Of a stretch of 64,000 bases of DNA, positions 45,011 to 56,590 are shown one piece after another. Source of the DNA: Siphonodentalium dalli (taxonomy: Eukaryota; Mollusca; Scaphopoda; Gadilida; Siphonodentaliidae); NCBI GenBank assembly GCA_032622095.1, contig CP136062.1:142558351-142622350 (forward strand), given 5' to 3'. The notes beneath the pieces were generated by a model. It saw nothing but the letters and a program-made list of their open reading frames with translations, had not been told where the DNA came from and searched no databases. The number at the start of each line of letters is the position of its first letter. Within the stretch, counting starts at the first letter, position 1. The position numbers and the translations under genes are program-made.

Positions 45011-47192
45011 TACCTCTGGTCAAGTTGAATCAGAACGGCTTCGAAACGGATGTGGAAATACAATCTTACCACACAAAACAAAACACCGACACGCATCACA
45101 TTATATCCGAAACATGCACCAGGTGTAGGGGTGGTGTATACCGTGGCCCATTTCATACCCACTATCATGGCGCATGTCCACAAACTAGCACCGCGAGTAT
45201 TGTTCTTCTCTGCTATGAGCTATTCGGCGAGACGACTGCGGGACGTCACACAGTTTGCTCAGGATCATGGTCAAGAAATGTGGATAGTCGGTACATTATG
45301 GTCTTCTCCTTAGCAGATATACATCTGCCCAAGGGAATGAGACAGCTAGCAACGTTCGAAACACTGCCGAAGTTGTCCACGTATGCCAATGCGTTCGCTA
45401 AGTCTGTGAGTTGACGAACCATCTATTGAGAAGTGACTAGCTAATTGGTTCGCAAGGTGTACATGTCGTTATCCCCATGGGATATGAGACACATACATAG
45501 CGATGACCTTCCGTAAGTTTGTATACTCATCGAGCATATGCCTTTCTGGTTCAAGACGACGCACAAATCCCATATTTAACAAATATTTAAAATCGTAAGC
45601 TAGACACCGGAAAATGATTTTTTTGAAACGTATGATTAGAGGGACCCTTTTACCAGGAAGTGTTGAATACTTTGTCGGTGTGAGCGACCTAGATTTATCA
45701 GACAAAGAAATGGAAGCTGGTCCAGATAATTATGGACCTACCGTGGCTAATCAGAATCTGTTATCAGGTAATTGTTCTAATATGACTATTCGGCGCACCT
45801 ATACGCGGTTACGGCCATTATCGGCGCTAAGTGGAGAATGGATTTCGAAATGCCACATCGCGATATTTATTGTGGGTTTTCGCCTTTCCAGAAGGATACG
45901 AGCTATGTTATGCGTTTTGATACGTTTTATGTTGAACTAATAGATGGTTTATGTACAGTTTCGTCCATACATATCGATATTATGACAACAAGTTGAAATT
46001 AGTGTGTGAAAATATCGATTTCCTTTCAATTTCTGTCCGCCAATTTAGCCGCCATCTTGACTGTGAGTATCAAATGCCAAACTCAAATAAATACTTCATA
46101 TCAATATTCCATATCAACATGTAATTGTGGGTAGAAATCGCGAAACAATAACGCCCATAGTAAGAAAGTAGGGAATGTAGGCGTGTTTTCAAATATCGGT
46201 CGCCATTTTGGCCGCCATCTTCGATTTGGGAAACCGTTTCTTGCATGAGATGTAAGGTAATTACTCCACCTCAGTATTTCCAACTCAACTGTAAGCATTG
46301 GTAGAGTTGTTTCGACAATAATGCCCAATGATGTGAATATGAGGGAATTTCGGTGATTTTTTTAAATATGTCCGCCATTGTGGGCGCCATTTTGAATTTG
46401 GGGAACTTTTATTTGGATATGGTACCGGGAAAGTTCTTCCCCTAAGTGTTCCCAACTCACAATAGTAAGCAGGTGTGGAGTTGTCGTGACAATAACGCTC
46501 ACTGGTGTTAAAATCAGCGATTTTCGGCGATTTTTCTATTTCTGGTTACCATTTTGGCCGCCATCTTGGATTTGGGTGAATATTCCTCAACTCAGATATA
46601 AGAGGAATCCTAGCTCGAGTATCTCCTGCACATATATATGCATGGTCGTTGTTATAATAGCAATAACATTCATTGATTCGAAACATTACATCGCGTTATT
46701 AGCGTCGATTCAGCTTTGACCTATTATACCGGCATTTGGGAAAACGTGATATCGGACAAAAATATCCAACAATGAATGGATATTATGGTCCCCGTGTGTT
46801 CACCAATGACTCTTCTATACGACAAATGTATAACATCACGCCAAGATTCCAATATTTTCCGACAGAGACAAACGAAAGATGGTGAAATATCAGAAAAATA
46901 GTATATTTTCACATTTCGGCGGCCATCTTGGGCGCCATATTGGATCTGGTCTCGGATTTTTGGCTAATTTGTAAGGGTTGTATATTAGCATAAGGAATCG
47001 AGCGGAAAACTAGACCGCATGTGATATCATCTTTACTATAACAGCGATCAAAGATACATGGTGCATATACAAAAAAATGGCCACCATGATGGACGCCATC
47101 TTGTCTGGAGTATATGCGGCCACTTTTTTTTCTTGTTAATAACCGAACAAAATTAGAGGAGACATTAAGAAAGAAAATTAGTGTGGTGAAAT
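45011..47192 (-). repeat. Right arm of the 6.5-kb inverted repeat
   Basis: Inverted counterpart of 40650-42720. It contains several GCCGCCATCTTG or close motifs (46049, 46201-46222, 46373-46393, 46551-46570, 46919-46941, 47078-47102). A 129-codon plus-strand frame at 45025-45414 has no recognised domain. Confidence 0.85.
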
Positions 47193-48640
47193 TTAATATA
47201 CACCTTAGCAAAAAAAGCACCTTTTCACCGGTCTATAATTTCCATGTGAGAATTTCGATTACCGATAAGAAGTAAATAAGTTAGATAAGTTAAATATGTC
47301 GTCCATGGTTATTACCAAACTCCATGAGGGTTTACCTCCCTTGATGGCTCGGTACGACCGCTCCTACCGGCGACATTTTACCCACATTTTCGTGGACTTC
47401 CACGATATAAATATATATATACTAAGCGAACAGTGCAACGTATTGGCCTTATATTAAGCACAACAAATAGCAAATGAACATTTGTGTAATTTCGTACCTT
47501 AAGTTAGGAAAGTTCCTCTAGAACCAAAGAACTATATTGCGAATGGTGTGATTTGGTTCTCCGATTATTTTATCAACACAAAAGTCAAAATGCACATGGA
47601 CGACAACAATCATGGCAAGTCAAACACAAGAGTTCTAATTTACTGCTATTTTGCTAAGGATTGTGCGAAAATTGTCACAAAACTATACCGCTCTAATTCT
47701 CCATTCTCTCAATAAGTTATTTAGTGCGGGAAATGTTGTCAAAACACATAGGAATTTGACTTTGGTCGATCGCGGTCTCGCCATTTTGTTTTGAAAAACC
47801 CGCGCTAAATACAGAGAACCACAGACTGGTGGGCCTACCCAGCCGGTGACAGAGTCAGAAAGGAAGTATGACTGGTGAGCTCTGATAGAGATTGGGCTAT
47901 TACCTTATGTAACGTCACAGTGACGCACGGTAATGCCAAATCGGACCGGACACCATTAATATACGCGGTACGGCGTACTTATTTGTGTTATTTGCCCCTT
48001 CCGACAAACCTCATATTACACAAATCAATCAGGTGGACGCTCGAAATAAATGGCTGGAAAACAAACACATACCGGATACCAGATAGTCGTTCGAATCTCT
48101 AATTCCACAATTCACAATCTGCACAGAGACGTTCAAGTCCATTTCGAGAATCGATTGCGGAAGGGTCCGTTTTGTGACGATAATTATGGTTCCGTGAATT
48201 ACAGTTTCCATTTAGAGGGCGATTTTGCCATATCCGATCGGAGGCAATTTGCTGGATGACGAACGGGTTATTATGCGACTTGATCGCATGCTGAGTGCAA
48301 TACTGAGAGCTAGTGCAGAGAAATTAGTATATCACTGTGCGAAACTAGAAACTACACTGATTTTTTTTAAAGAAAATTTCGCCATATGCAGCATCTCATT
48401 TTGCAACCGTTGGAACCATCAATATTTCATTGCAGTCGATCTGGAACACAAACTCCCATGTGTCTTACACTTTAGCAATATAATTGTATAGCAGATTAAT
48501 ATGCAGTTCGGATGAATGCAGTCTTCACCCATAATTGAACCCAGATTATATAAGGGTGTCACCCATGCCATCCATGAATCCTGAATACCAGAATGTTAAC
48601 CCTTACATGACTGGAGCTTCCTGAAAATTGTGAAACCCTG
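47193..48640. other. No gene supported
   Basis: Several 60-90-codon frames (47875-48102, 48050-48259, 48225-48491) overlap on the plus strand but show no domain or splice-site logic that I recognise. No repeats stood out. Confidence 0.4.
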
Positions 48641-48644
48641 TGCC

Positions 48645-49092
48645 AATAAATTCTCTTGTATATATATGCGAGTCTCGCGGCATACATGGGGCCTCGCATA
48701 TCAGCCAATACTCACACTATTGGATAGCGAACGATACTTAATCGGGGTTCACGATTAGATAGCGATTGGTATTAAATCGCAATAACACGCGACGTTAGGA
48801 TTGATGCTAGGAATAGAATTATTGACGAAATAACGGAAATGGTTGAAGAAGTGCTTTTAAAGAGCGTCCATCTAAATGTACGTAATTTCGTCAAAGTACG
48901 TTCTATATAGAGTTATCACCCTTCCGATTAACTCATGATACTAATTCCGATATGTAATCCTAAACTCACGTGTCACCTGTTACCCCGTTTGGATATCAAT
49001 CGCTATCTAATCGTGAACCCCGATCAAGTATATTTCGCTATCAAATCGTGTGCGTATTAGATGCGCATATACATGTATAAGAGAATACATTT
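48645..49092. repeat. Hairpin-family member split by a MITE insertion
   Basis: The left part 48645-48701 (ATTCTCTTGTATATATATGCGAG, loop, CTCGCATAT) and the right part 49064-49092 (CGCATATACATGTATAAGAG) reconstitute the hairpin seen at 29.9 and 35.7 kb. The flanking phrase GGAGCTTCCTGAAAATTGTG at 48611 is the same as beside the 29.9-kb copy. Confidence 0.8.
48702..49063. mobile_element. hAT-like MITE (362 bp) inserted in the hairpin
   Basis: Ends are CAGCCAATACTCACAC and the complement of CATCTAATACGCACAC; inverted similarity continues for about 65 bp (CGGGGTTCACGATTAG, GATAGCGATTG blocks). It is flanked by CGCATAT on both sides (48695-48701 and 49064-49070); the eighth base differs. CA-ended TIRs with a 7-8-bp duplication fit the hAT superfamily. 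Confidence 0.8.
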
Positions 49093-49171
49093 TCCAAACA
49101 ATGGTTTTGCTCATCTTAATTTTAGTTGGCTTGTTGTTAAGTGTAACTCGTTCGTATTCAGATCACATGGG

Positions 49172-52011
49172 CACGGGGGCTCATCCGATACTCGAGAAAT
49201 GTCGTTTTTCCGATAAATGCTACGCCGCTCCATGATGAGCCTACATCGAGACGCTACGTTTCACTTCCGGTATTCAAAGTTTGTTTTCACCTTTATTTGA
49301 CAGCAAGCAGAGGAAATAAGGTAAGGTTTCTGGAAGGTGACGACACCATATATACCAGTCCCAGTCGTCCCGAACTAATATACCGAGGAGATCATAGTGA
49401 ATGCCTTGTTTGGCATCTAGAAAGCATCGTCATTGTGTGTGTGCATTTATCACTAAAACAGTGTCAACAAAAAGTAAACAAATAGAGTATGATGATACTG
49501 TAAGTTGTTTATGAAAACTGGTATTTCGCAGATGGGTATATTTCGGATATGTGGATATGCATTACATTACAATATGAGGCAATTATCGGACCAAAATCTA
49601 CAACTAAAAAGTGCTCAGAATTGCTAAGTTTCTTTTCCGACAACATGCTACACTCCGTGTCCTCTTCCGATAAATTGGCTTCGTTTCTGAACCGATAATT
49701 GTATTCTTTTTTGTCTTTATAGACTCTTTATTGGTGTTTTAAAACTATAATTCTCTTTCAGTTCAACTGTTATTTGTTCAGCGATTGAATCAGTTATGAA
49801 TATCTTTTGTTTTTTACTTTCTCAACATTCATTAAATGATATAAAGAAAGCAAATCTCAATTTGGCCACATGTATGCACTCGTCGGCCCTTTATTAAAGC
49901 GGTACTGCTTTTATTTTCAAATAATAAAAAACGGTTAAATTTTATTTTTGTTATATCAAAATCTTGCGTTTGGTTGAGAAATGGTTACTCATATTCGACA
50001 AACTCATGGGGGGAGATGCCGTTTCCATTGATCCTTATCCACTAGCCCATAGTATAGGGTCAATGGTGTTTTAGCGGACGTATAATCCTAAACCGTTTCC
50101 AGTGTTAAATAGATAATGCCACGATGGTATACCGAACAAATTTATTGATATATACATAAAGAAACAGTCGTGGTAACATGTTCATTTCGAAACAATTAGC
50201 TGGAACTTAATTTGTCAATACGTTCACTATATATAGGCCTATCTGGTCATAAATGTAGCTAAGCGCTTTGTGTTTCGCAAGATTCTCGTGTTGCACGACG
50301 ACCAATGATTTGATTGCCATTAATAGATACAAATTCAGGCCACGTGGCGATCACAATTCAAGAACATAACTCAGGGTCATCTCCCACATTGAGAATGAGA
50401 AACGATCGCGAACTTATTAGTATATATGATGTATAAAGTATTTGTGAGTTTTGTTGAAAATCTAAAACCGTAATCGTAACAGCTTATAGGGAACAACGAC
50501 AACGAATAGAAAGAACACAAATTGTAGTGACGTAGTACCATATTCGTAATAATTATCTATTGTCGTTCATTGTGCGAAATGTATCTATTAATTTGTTTTA
50601 GAATATAATTATATGGGTACGAACAATCCAAGGACCCGTCTATATCATATGACAACATGATATATATGCAGAATTATGAATAGAGGTTCAGTATATAGGG
50701 CGACCAAGACAGCTATATATATAACATGGGAACCAGAAAGCGGTGTATACCCCTCTATAGTAACCACTACAGTATATAACAACTCGAAAATAAGCCCATT
50801 CGCAATATCGAGTGTAACCATGGAAATCCGCCACCCATAAAGGTAATATTTGGCATTTTTAAAGCAATAGGAATTTTATAAAACACAATCGACAGCTTGT
50901 GTATTACTTTCCAGAAAACAAGACACAATCTGTCGTATTCTGGAACATAACACAGTAGGCCTATATAAACTACTAGCAGGGTTACCCGGCGTTGCTCAGA
51001 TTAATATAAAGTGATGTGAAACCATCTGCATATTGTGGATATATGGTGGGAATAGAGGATACTCTTGTTCAAAGCGTTACACATATTCTCATAAATGATA
51101 TATACAAATAGCATCACAAAAGACGATTCTTACACCCTGAATATAAGTAGTAGCTCACCTTGGCGGATCGGAGCGATTGTCATTTTGTTTATCGCGATTA
51201 ATCCGTCCCACAGAACTATTTATTTATTTATAACTGCGTATACTTCAGACGTTATAACATGAACATCATAAACACATTAGTTCGCAAAAATAAAAGACGA
51301 CAGTTGGGTTTTGCATAGAGATGTATCAATCAATCTAGTGGGTTTGACTAAGATTTTGAGGACACCTGGTTATCATATCTCCATGGAGATGTAGATGTTT
51401 CGAAGAAATGCCCAGGTGCTCCTCTGTTCATGGTGCTATATACTGGCTAATTATTCTGAGTTTAAAATAAATGTTGCCATGCAACAGAGCGAGATTTTGA
51501 GTTATTTATGTTGTTAGGCGATGAGTCTGTTCTAAAACATGAAATATATCCTCTGTATATTGGGCAGATATAACCTTGCCAGGTGTCAGTATTGGAGGAT
51601 CCTGAAAAGTCATGTGCCACTGCCTCCGTTTTCTTTTATCTTATATATGGGAACAACTAATAACCAGAGGAACTTAATAATGTATAACTAAATACATTTG
51701 TATGCACAGTATTTAGAGAAACTTTGTTCACAGAAAACATGTTATTTTTGTGCGGAGCATTTCACAACCGAGGTTATAAATTCGTATTACATCGCATTCC
51801 ATACTCCTGTCTAAATAAGCGTGATCCATATATCATCGCTGAAACTGGTCAATCATCTGTAGCAATTACTTCTTTGAGGAATATTCTCTGAAAGTTAAAA
51901 ACTTACCATTTTTTAAGATTTCATCTTTTTCTCTGCAATGAGCGCAAATGAAACGTAGCATTTATCGGAAAAGCAGTATTTCTCTTCTCGAGTATCGGAT
52001 GAGCCCCCGTG
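49172..52011. mobile_element. 2.84-kb non-autonomous TIR element with 5-bp target duplication
   Basis: Left end CACGGGGGCTCATCCGATAC (49172) and right end with its complement (finishing 52011) are inverted over about 54 bp, through CTCGAGAA and TTCCGATAAATGCTACG. ATGGG lies directly outside both ends (49167-49171, 52012-52016). No transposase inside; the interior holds the dispersed repeat 50974-51650 and scattered CCGATAAATTG-like phrases. TIR starting CAC with 5-bp duplication does not let me assign a superfamily. Confidence 0.85.
50974..51650 (+). repeat. Dispersed repeat starting TACTAGCAGGGTTACCCGGC, copy 2
   Basis: Second copy of 31094-31800 in the same orientation, with an extra segment of about 25 bases after the head. 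Lies inside the 2.84-kb TIR element. Confidence 0.85.
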
Positions 52012-52016
52012 ATGGG

Positions 52017-52959
52017 TCCGAAACATTTTTTTTTATTATTATATTATTTTTAGAAGGGTCACATCTCCCCATTTTGATGAAATCACAACAAGCTTGGGGG
52101 AAATAGCTTCAAAACAATATTTAAAAAAGATATCAAATGTGTTGACAGCATTACCCCTTCCTTAAATAGTAGTCTTCAAAACTAACATCCAAAAATTATA
52201 AGACGGCGAAAAAAAGTCCGAGAAAATCCAATCCCAAATACAAAACCTGATTAAATGTTTTCAACAGTGTTCAAGATGTTTATCTCCTCACCCGCAGGTA
52301 TACGCTTTCAGTATATAATCTGGGACAGATAGCAGGGTCTCCAAATGCTTCAAAAAATATTACGCAAGACGTGTCGATCATCCAACCAAAAATCGCGACA
52401 AGTCTTATCGGAGCCAATCAGGAGATAGTTGTAGCTTTCAAACGCGTAGATAGTATGTGGTTCCAATAGTCCAATGCTTGCTAATTTGAACGGAAGCATA
52501 CGCATTCTAGATATACTAGTTAGTGTCGATGCTATTACAAACCAATCAGTTGCTATAGTATTACACCAAACTACAGTAATGCCCTAATTAATCGACAGAA
52601 ACGAACGTGGTGATTCGGCTAGGGGGGGGGGGTAGGCGACTTTGGGGTTCGTCATCTATCAAATTTATTGTTGCATAATTGGCCTGGCAGTGAACAATAA
52701 GACCAATAGCTAAATCAACTCACAGACAGAAACGAACGTGGTGATTCGGCTGGGGGGTGTGACTTTCACACACAACTTTACAGGTGATAATGTCAATATT
52801 TGAAAAAATATAGTTGCCTCACACATCAGATGAAATCTTCAGACCATAAAGTAGTTGAATTTTTTCTTATAGTTTGTTATACTTATTGTGAATTAGATTT
52901 GTTTTAGACCAAAAGTAGAACACTTTTAGAGCATGCAGTCTGACAGAAGGACGGGTTTC
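52017..52959. other. No gene; short direct repeat and MITE end fragment
   Basis: CTACAGTAATGCCCTAATTA at 52571 resembles the end of the 14851-15017 element. ACAGAAACGAACGTGGTGAT occurs twice (52596 and 52725), each followed by a G run. Confidence 0.5.
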
Positions 52960-53526
52960 GATCAACATGCTGTTTCACCCCCCGGTTTTAATATTTCGTG
53001 TAATATTTATTGTACTTTTTACCATTTTGGGATCAAATATAGGGCCACAAATCCAACTAATGATACCCAGAACCACCCTACACATCGTTGACCGCGCGTC
53101 CCTGGCAGTAAGGAGTTTCATATCTGGGACTGTGTGTAGGAATAAATATGGTAATCTGTGCGCAAAAAGGGATCTGACGACTGGGGTTCGAACATTTTGA
53201 AATTTTCAACAACTTAAAGGCACGGGCGGCGTTCGTTGTAGTAATATTCATAATTGTCAAGACGTACGATGGTGTACGTAAACAAGAACCTGCTCGTGTT
53301 GCAGAAGTGTTGTTTCTGTTTACATAACACAGCGCAATTCTATTGGTTAATCACACACAAATGATATAAACGCTCTTTATTATTTCCATATCAGGAAAAC
53401 AGTAACAAATAACGCTCTTTATGTTTACCATATCCGGATCTAAAAGCCAGGTTCTGTAACGTTTTTGGCTTTTGTTTACATAACAAAGGGAAAACATTTG
53501 ACAATAACATACTGTTTATGGGTATA
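52960..53526. repeat. Degenerate repeat related to 54700-55300, then unstructured DNA
   Basis: GGCAGTAAGGAGT and GGTAATCTGTGCGCAAAA (53104-53166) parallel GGCAGTAAGTATT and GGCAATCTGTGTACAAAA at 54905-54967. AACTTAAAG...ACGGGCGGCG at 53210 has an inverted partner CGCCGCCCGT...CTTTAAGTT at 54723. Confidence 0.5.
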
Positions 53527-54600
53527 CGGACATTTCCCCACCGGACATTTCCCCACTTTCAAAAGCGGACATTTCCCCACCCAGACATTTACCCACCGGA
53601 CATTTCCCCACCCGGAACTCTAGACAGCTATATAACCTTAGCAAAGTTATCATGGAATCATATCTTCAAATACTTCAATCATGGAACTTATTAAGAACAA
53701 TCGTGGTGGTGATAAATTGTGTTTCGAAGGCCATGCATACACCAAAAAGAAAATCAACAAATTGTCTATCAGATGGGAGTGTTCGCAGCGAAAAACTCTC
53801 TCATGCAAGGGGTGTGTCACAACTGATGACGAGGTAAGTCTCAATTTCCTTGTAATTCATTAATTTGATATTTTGTCTGAAGAACAGATATAAAGAGCGT
53901 TCTTAGTTCTTTATCCAATAATATGTGTGGAAATTTCTATGATGAACATTTAATTTGATATTTTTTCTGAAGAACAGATCATTTCTATAATGAACATTTA
54001 ATTTGACATAAAGAGCGTTCTCAGTTAATTATCAAATAATATGTAAAAACTCAAATAATGAATGTGTAAATTTTTGTCGGTCAAGACCAGCCCGGATTAT
54101 GGTTGTCAATCCGGTGCCTACAGAAGGACCAGACTGTCGAGTTGACTGACATCTGTTGCTGCCAGGCGGGTGGATACTAACATGCCTAAAATTGTAACCA
54201 GATGAAGTGGAATCGGGAGGAATCATGTTTGATAGATAAGTCGGAGCTTGGTTACTAGTCATTTTGAAAAATTGTATCATTTTCTGTTTTGTTCTACGTG
54301 AGGCAATTGTTTCCGAGTGTTGTTAAGTGTATCGTTACTATTTATTGTTATTGCTGTGTATATGTATATAATTTCGTTCATTGAAATAAACATTGATTTT
54401 AACACATACCCATAGTATGAGTCAATATACCACACGCCCCTAGTAACAGTCAACGGGTGGGTAAATGTCCGGTGGGGAAATGTCCGCTTTGATATTTTGA
54501 AAGTGGGGAAATGTCCGGTGGGTAAATGTCCGGGTGGGGAAATGTCCGCTTTGCCATTTCAAGTGCGGGTGGGGAAATGTCCGGTGGGGAAATGTCCGGG
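53527..54600 (+). mobile_element. Deleted element bounded by GGACATTTCCCC repeat clusters, probably Mutator-like
   Basis: The left end (53527-53614) is about five copies of GGACATTTCCCCACC with a GCGGACATTT variant. The right end (54455-54600) is the inverted form, about seven copies of GGGGAAATGTCCGG. Between them are a FLYWCH exon and an AATAAA at 54385. FLYWCH domains commonly sit at the N-terminus of MULE transposases, so the assignment to Mutator-like elements is inference. The transposase core is missing. Confidence 0.75.
53681..53833 (+). pseudogene. FLYWCH zinc-finger first exon with GT splice donor
   Basis: An ATG at 53681 opens a 51-codon frame ending exactly at a consensus donor, GAG followed by GTAAGT (53834-53839), in phase 0. 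It shows the FLYWCH pattern: an aromatic/Gly start (LCFEGHAYTKKK), Trp32 with Cys34 (IRWECSQR), and Cys42/Cys45 (SCKGCVTTD). The closing His pair is absent and would lie in the next exon, which I cannot find before the polyadenylation signal at 54385. FLYWCH domains bind DNA or partner proteins. The exon is intact but the gene is not. Confidence 0.75.
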
Positions 54601-54609
54601 ATTCCTGTT

Positions 54610-55320
54610 TATGCCATATTTATCATTGATATAAGAACAAGGTATGTCTATATTTTACTATTCTTTCTGTTCATGACGTTTTTTGACGGAACTGAATATT
54701 TTAACAGCATACCCACCGCCAACGCCGCCCGTATCTTTAAGTTGAATATTTTAGGCAAAATCTGTTTGAGATTATTTCGATAGTTTAAATTTCCAAATTT
54801 GAAATTAATGTCGTGGCAGCCATGAAATTCCCAACGTTGGCATTTTGTTTTCAAAGTTGTGGGATGGGGCAGCCCAGACGCACACCTCCTTGTCCACACC
54901 TATGGCAGTAAGTATTGCCCAGTCTAGGGGAATGTGGGTTGGTACACATATGGCAATCTGTGTACAAAACGTTTGATGTTTTTACCCCCTGCCAATTTTG
55001 GTCAAACTGATTTTTTTCTTCAAATTTCTAATGATTGTCGTGGCAGCCATGACATTCCCAACTGTTTTTGGTCCATAATGTGTAATCCAGACCCCCCCCC
55101 CTGTCGACATGTCCCTCGCGGTAAGGATTTTTCAAGTCTGAGGCAACGTGACTAAACATAGGGGTGTGACAACTGGGGTTTTGAAAAAATGTGTCGCCCC
55201 CTCCACCAATTATGGTCAATATATTCAACATTTGGAATTTTAGACAAAAACTGTTTGAGACAATCGTGTCTCGATAGTTTAATTTCTCAACCAATATTCA
55301 ATATTTAGAGTACATTATTT
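54610..55320 (+). repeat. Two degenerate units with GTCGTGGCAGCCATGANATTCCC
   Basis: The phrase GTCGTGGCAGCCATGA occurs at 54811 and 55036, followed each time by CCCAAC, a cluster of C and GTC...C, and GGTAAG/GCAGTAAG. AACTGTTTGAGA and CGATAGTTTAA phrases recur at 54762 and 55250. Confidence 0.55.
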
Positions 55321-56439
55321 TGTTTTGTACAAATCATAATTATCACAGATTTTAAATGGTCATGCGTTGGATTTCAACCTCAGTATCGATGGAATGAAAA
55401 TTAGTCAAGTTTGGAAAACAGATTGGTTCACGGGGTGGTATAAATTTACCCCCTCCCCCAACTAAGGTTCTCTGTCCATGTTCCTCTATCAGACTAAAGA
55501 CGTGCAATCCGATTATACATAACACGATGAGAACAATAATAAAGCATGCTTTCAAACCCCTGTTTAATATTCATCGTAAATGGGCAATGATATAACAAAC
55601 GCTCTTTGTCGCAGATGATCCGGCTGACCAAAATTCAATGTCTGCTAAAAGACAATTATTACTCGATATTGTCTGCTAAAAGACAATTACTCGATATCGT
55701 GCTACAAAGACGTTCGCGTTCGACCTCATTATTTCCAATGAACAGAAACTTACCACTGGTCTGATTCTTATTGGTTCTGTGCAATTCTATTAGATTATGA
55801 ACAGCATGGTTGACAGTTTTTGCTACAAATCGACACTGACGAGAGTGAGCAGTAGTTTGCGAGTTTTGAGAACCAGTGACAAATTGGATGATTGAGACGA
55901 TGGGTAAGATAATTATCTATTGTTCTCAGTGGTTTTCATTGGTGAAAAGACCCCCCCCCCCCCCCGCGCATGACTAAAATGGGCTTTAGATTATTATTTT
56001 GAGAAAAATACCTAAATTTTATAAAACATTGGTGCCAGGAGGTGCATTGTGTAATATTGTTACTTTAGTGTCAGAGTTTGTAGATCGGGATCTATATCTT
56101 AAATTAAACCATAGTTTAGCGTTATCAACGGCCATTGTGTTAGTTAAGCCATCTAAGTAAGTAATTGTGCGTTCTGACATATTTCACAATTTCCACCATA
56201 TACCGGCTACCATATTGGCAGTCATCTTAGGTTAGTAGGCCATTTTTTTAAATCCTAGACGGAATTAAATAGTCGTATACACCTGCATTTACATCCACCG
56301 TTACTACATTCTTTCTTCTTTTTTTTCCTTTTTTTTTTTTTGCCTACCTGGAAAATGACAAAATGCGTTTTAGATTATTTTTTTTGGGAGACAAATCTAA
56401 AATTGATACAAATTTCGAGTCAGGGGGTACATTATATAG
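55321..56439. other. No gene; small duplications and homopolymers
   Basis: A 31-base unit TGTCTGCTAAAAGACAATTA is duplicated at 55639-55700. A C run of about 16 lies at 55951. T runs near 56320. Confidence 0.5.
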
Positions 56440-56590
56440 AGGATCTACAACTCGTCCCCAGTTTATAACGGAATTTACAAAACGAGTCCAGTAAATTAGG
56501 TGTCGACCGAGCCTTTTGCGAGGTCCAGACCTAATTTACTGGACGAGTTTTGTAAATTCCGCTATAAACTGGGGACGAGTTGTAGATCCT
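56440..56590. repeat. Palindrome with 62-bp arms and 27-base loop
   Basis: 56440-56501 and 56529-56590 are reverse complements with one visible mismatch (TATAACGG versus TATAGCGG). Core CTCGTCCCCAGTTTATA. High identity indicates a young foldback or MITE. Confidence 0.95.

Larger units (their letters stand above)
40650..47192. mobile_element. Element of about 6.5 kb with arms of about 2.1 kb in inverted orientation
   Basis: The left arm (40650-42720) and right arm (45011-47192) are inverted copies along most of their length: ACTAATTTTCTTTCTTAATG at 40660 pairs with 47183, AAATGCCGGTATAATAGGTC at 41105 with 46740, CGAAATCCATTCTC at 41829 with 45848, and GGAAGCCGTTCTTAATC at 42691 with 45040. 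The arms look roughly 75-90 percent alike by eye. The centre holds a hairpin and a truncated KRBA2-like integrase gene. No clear target duplication was found. This could be an autonomous transposon with very long terminal inverted repeats, or an inverted duplication of an older repeat. Confidence 0.8.

Noticed and set aside
45025-45414. 129-codon plus-strand frame
   Set aside because: Within the right arm of the inverted repeat, no recognised domain, and no matching frame in the left arm.
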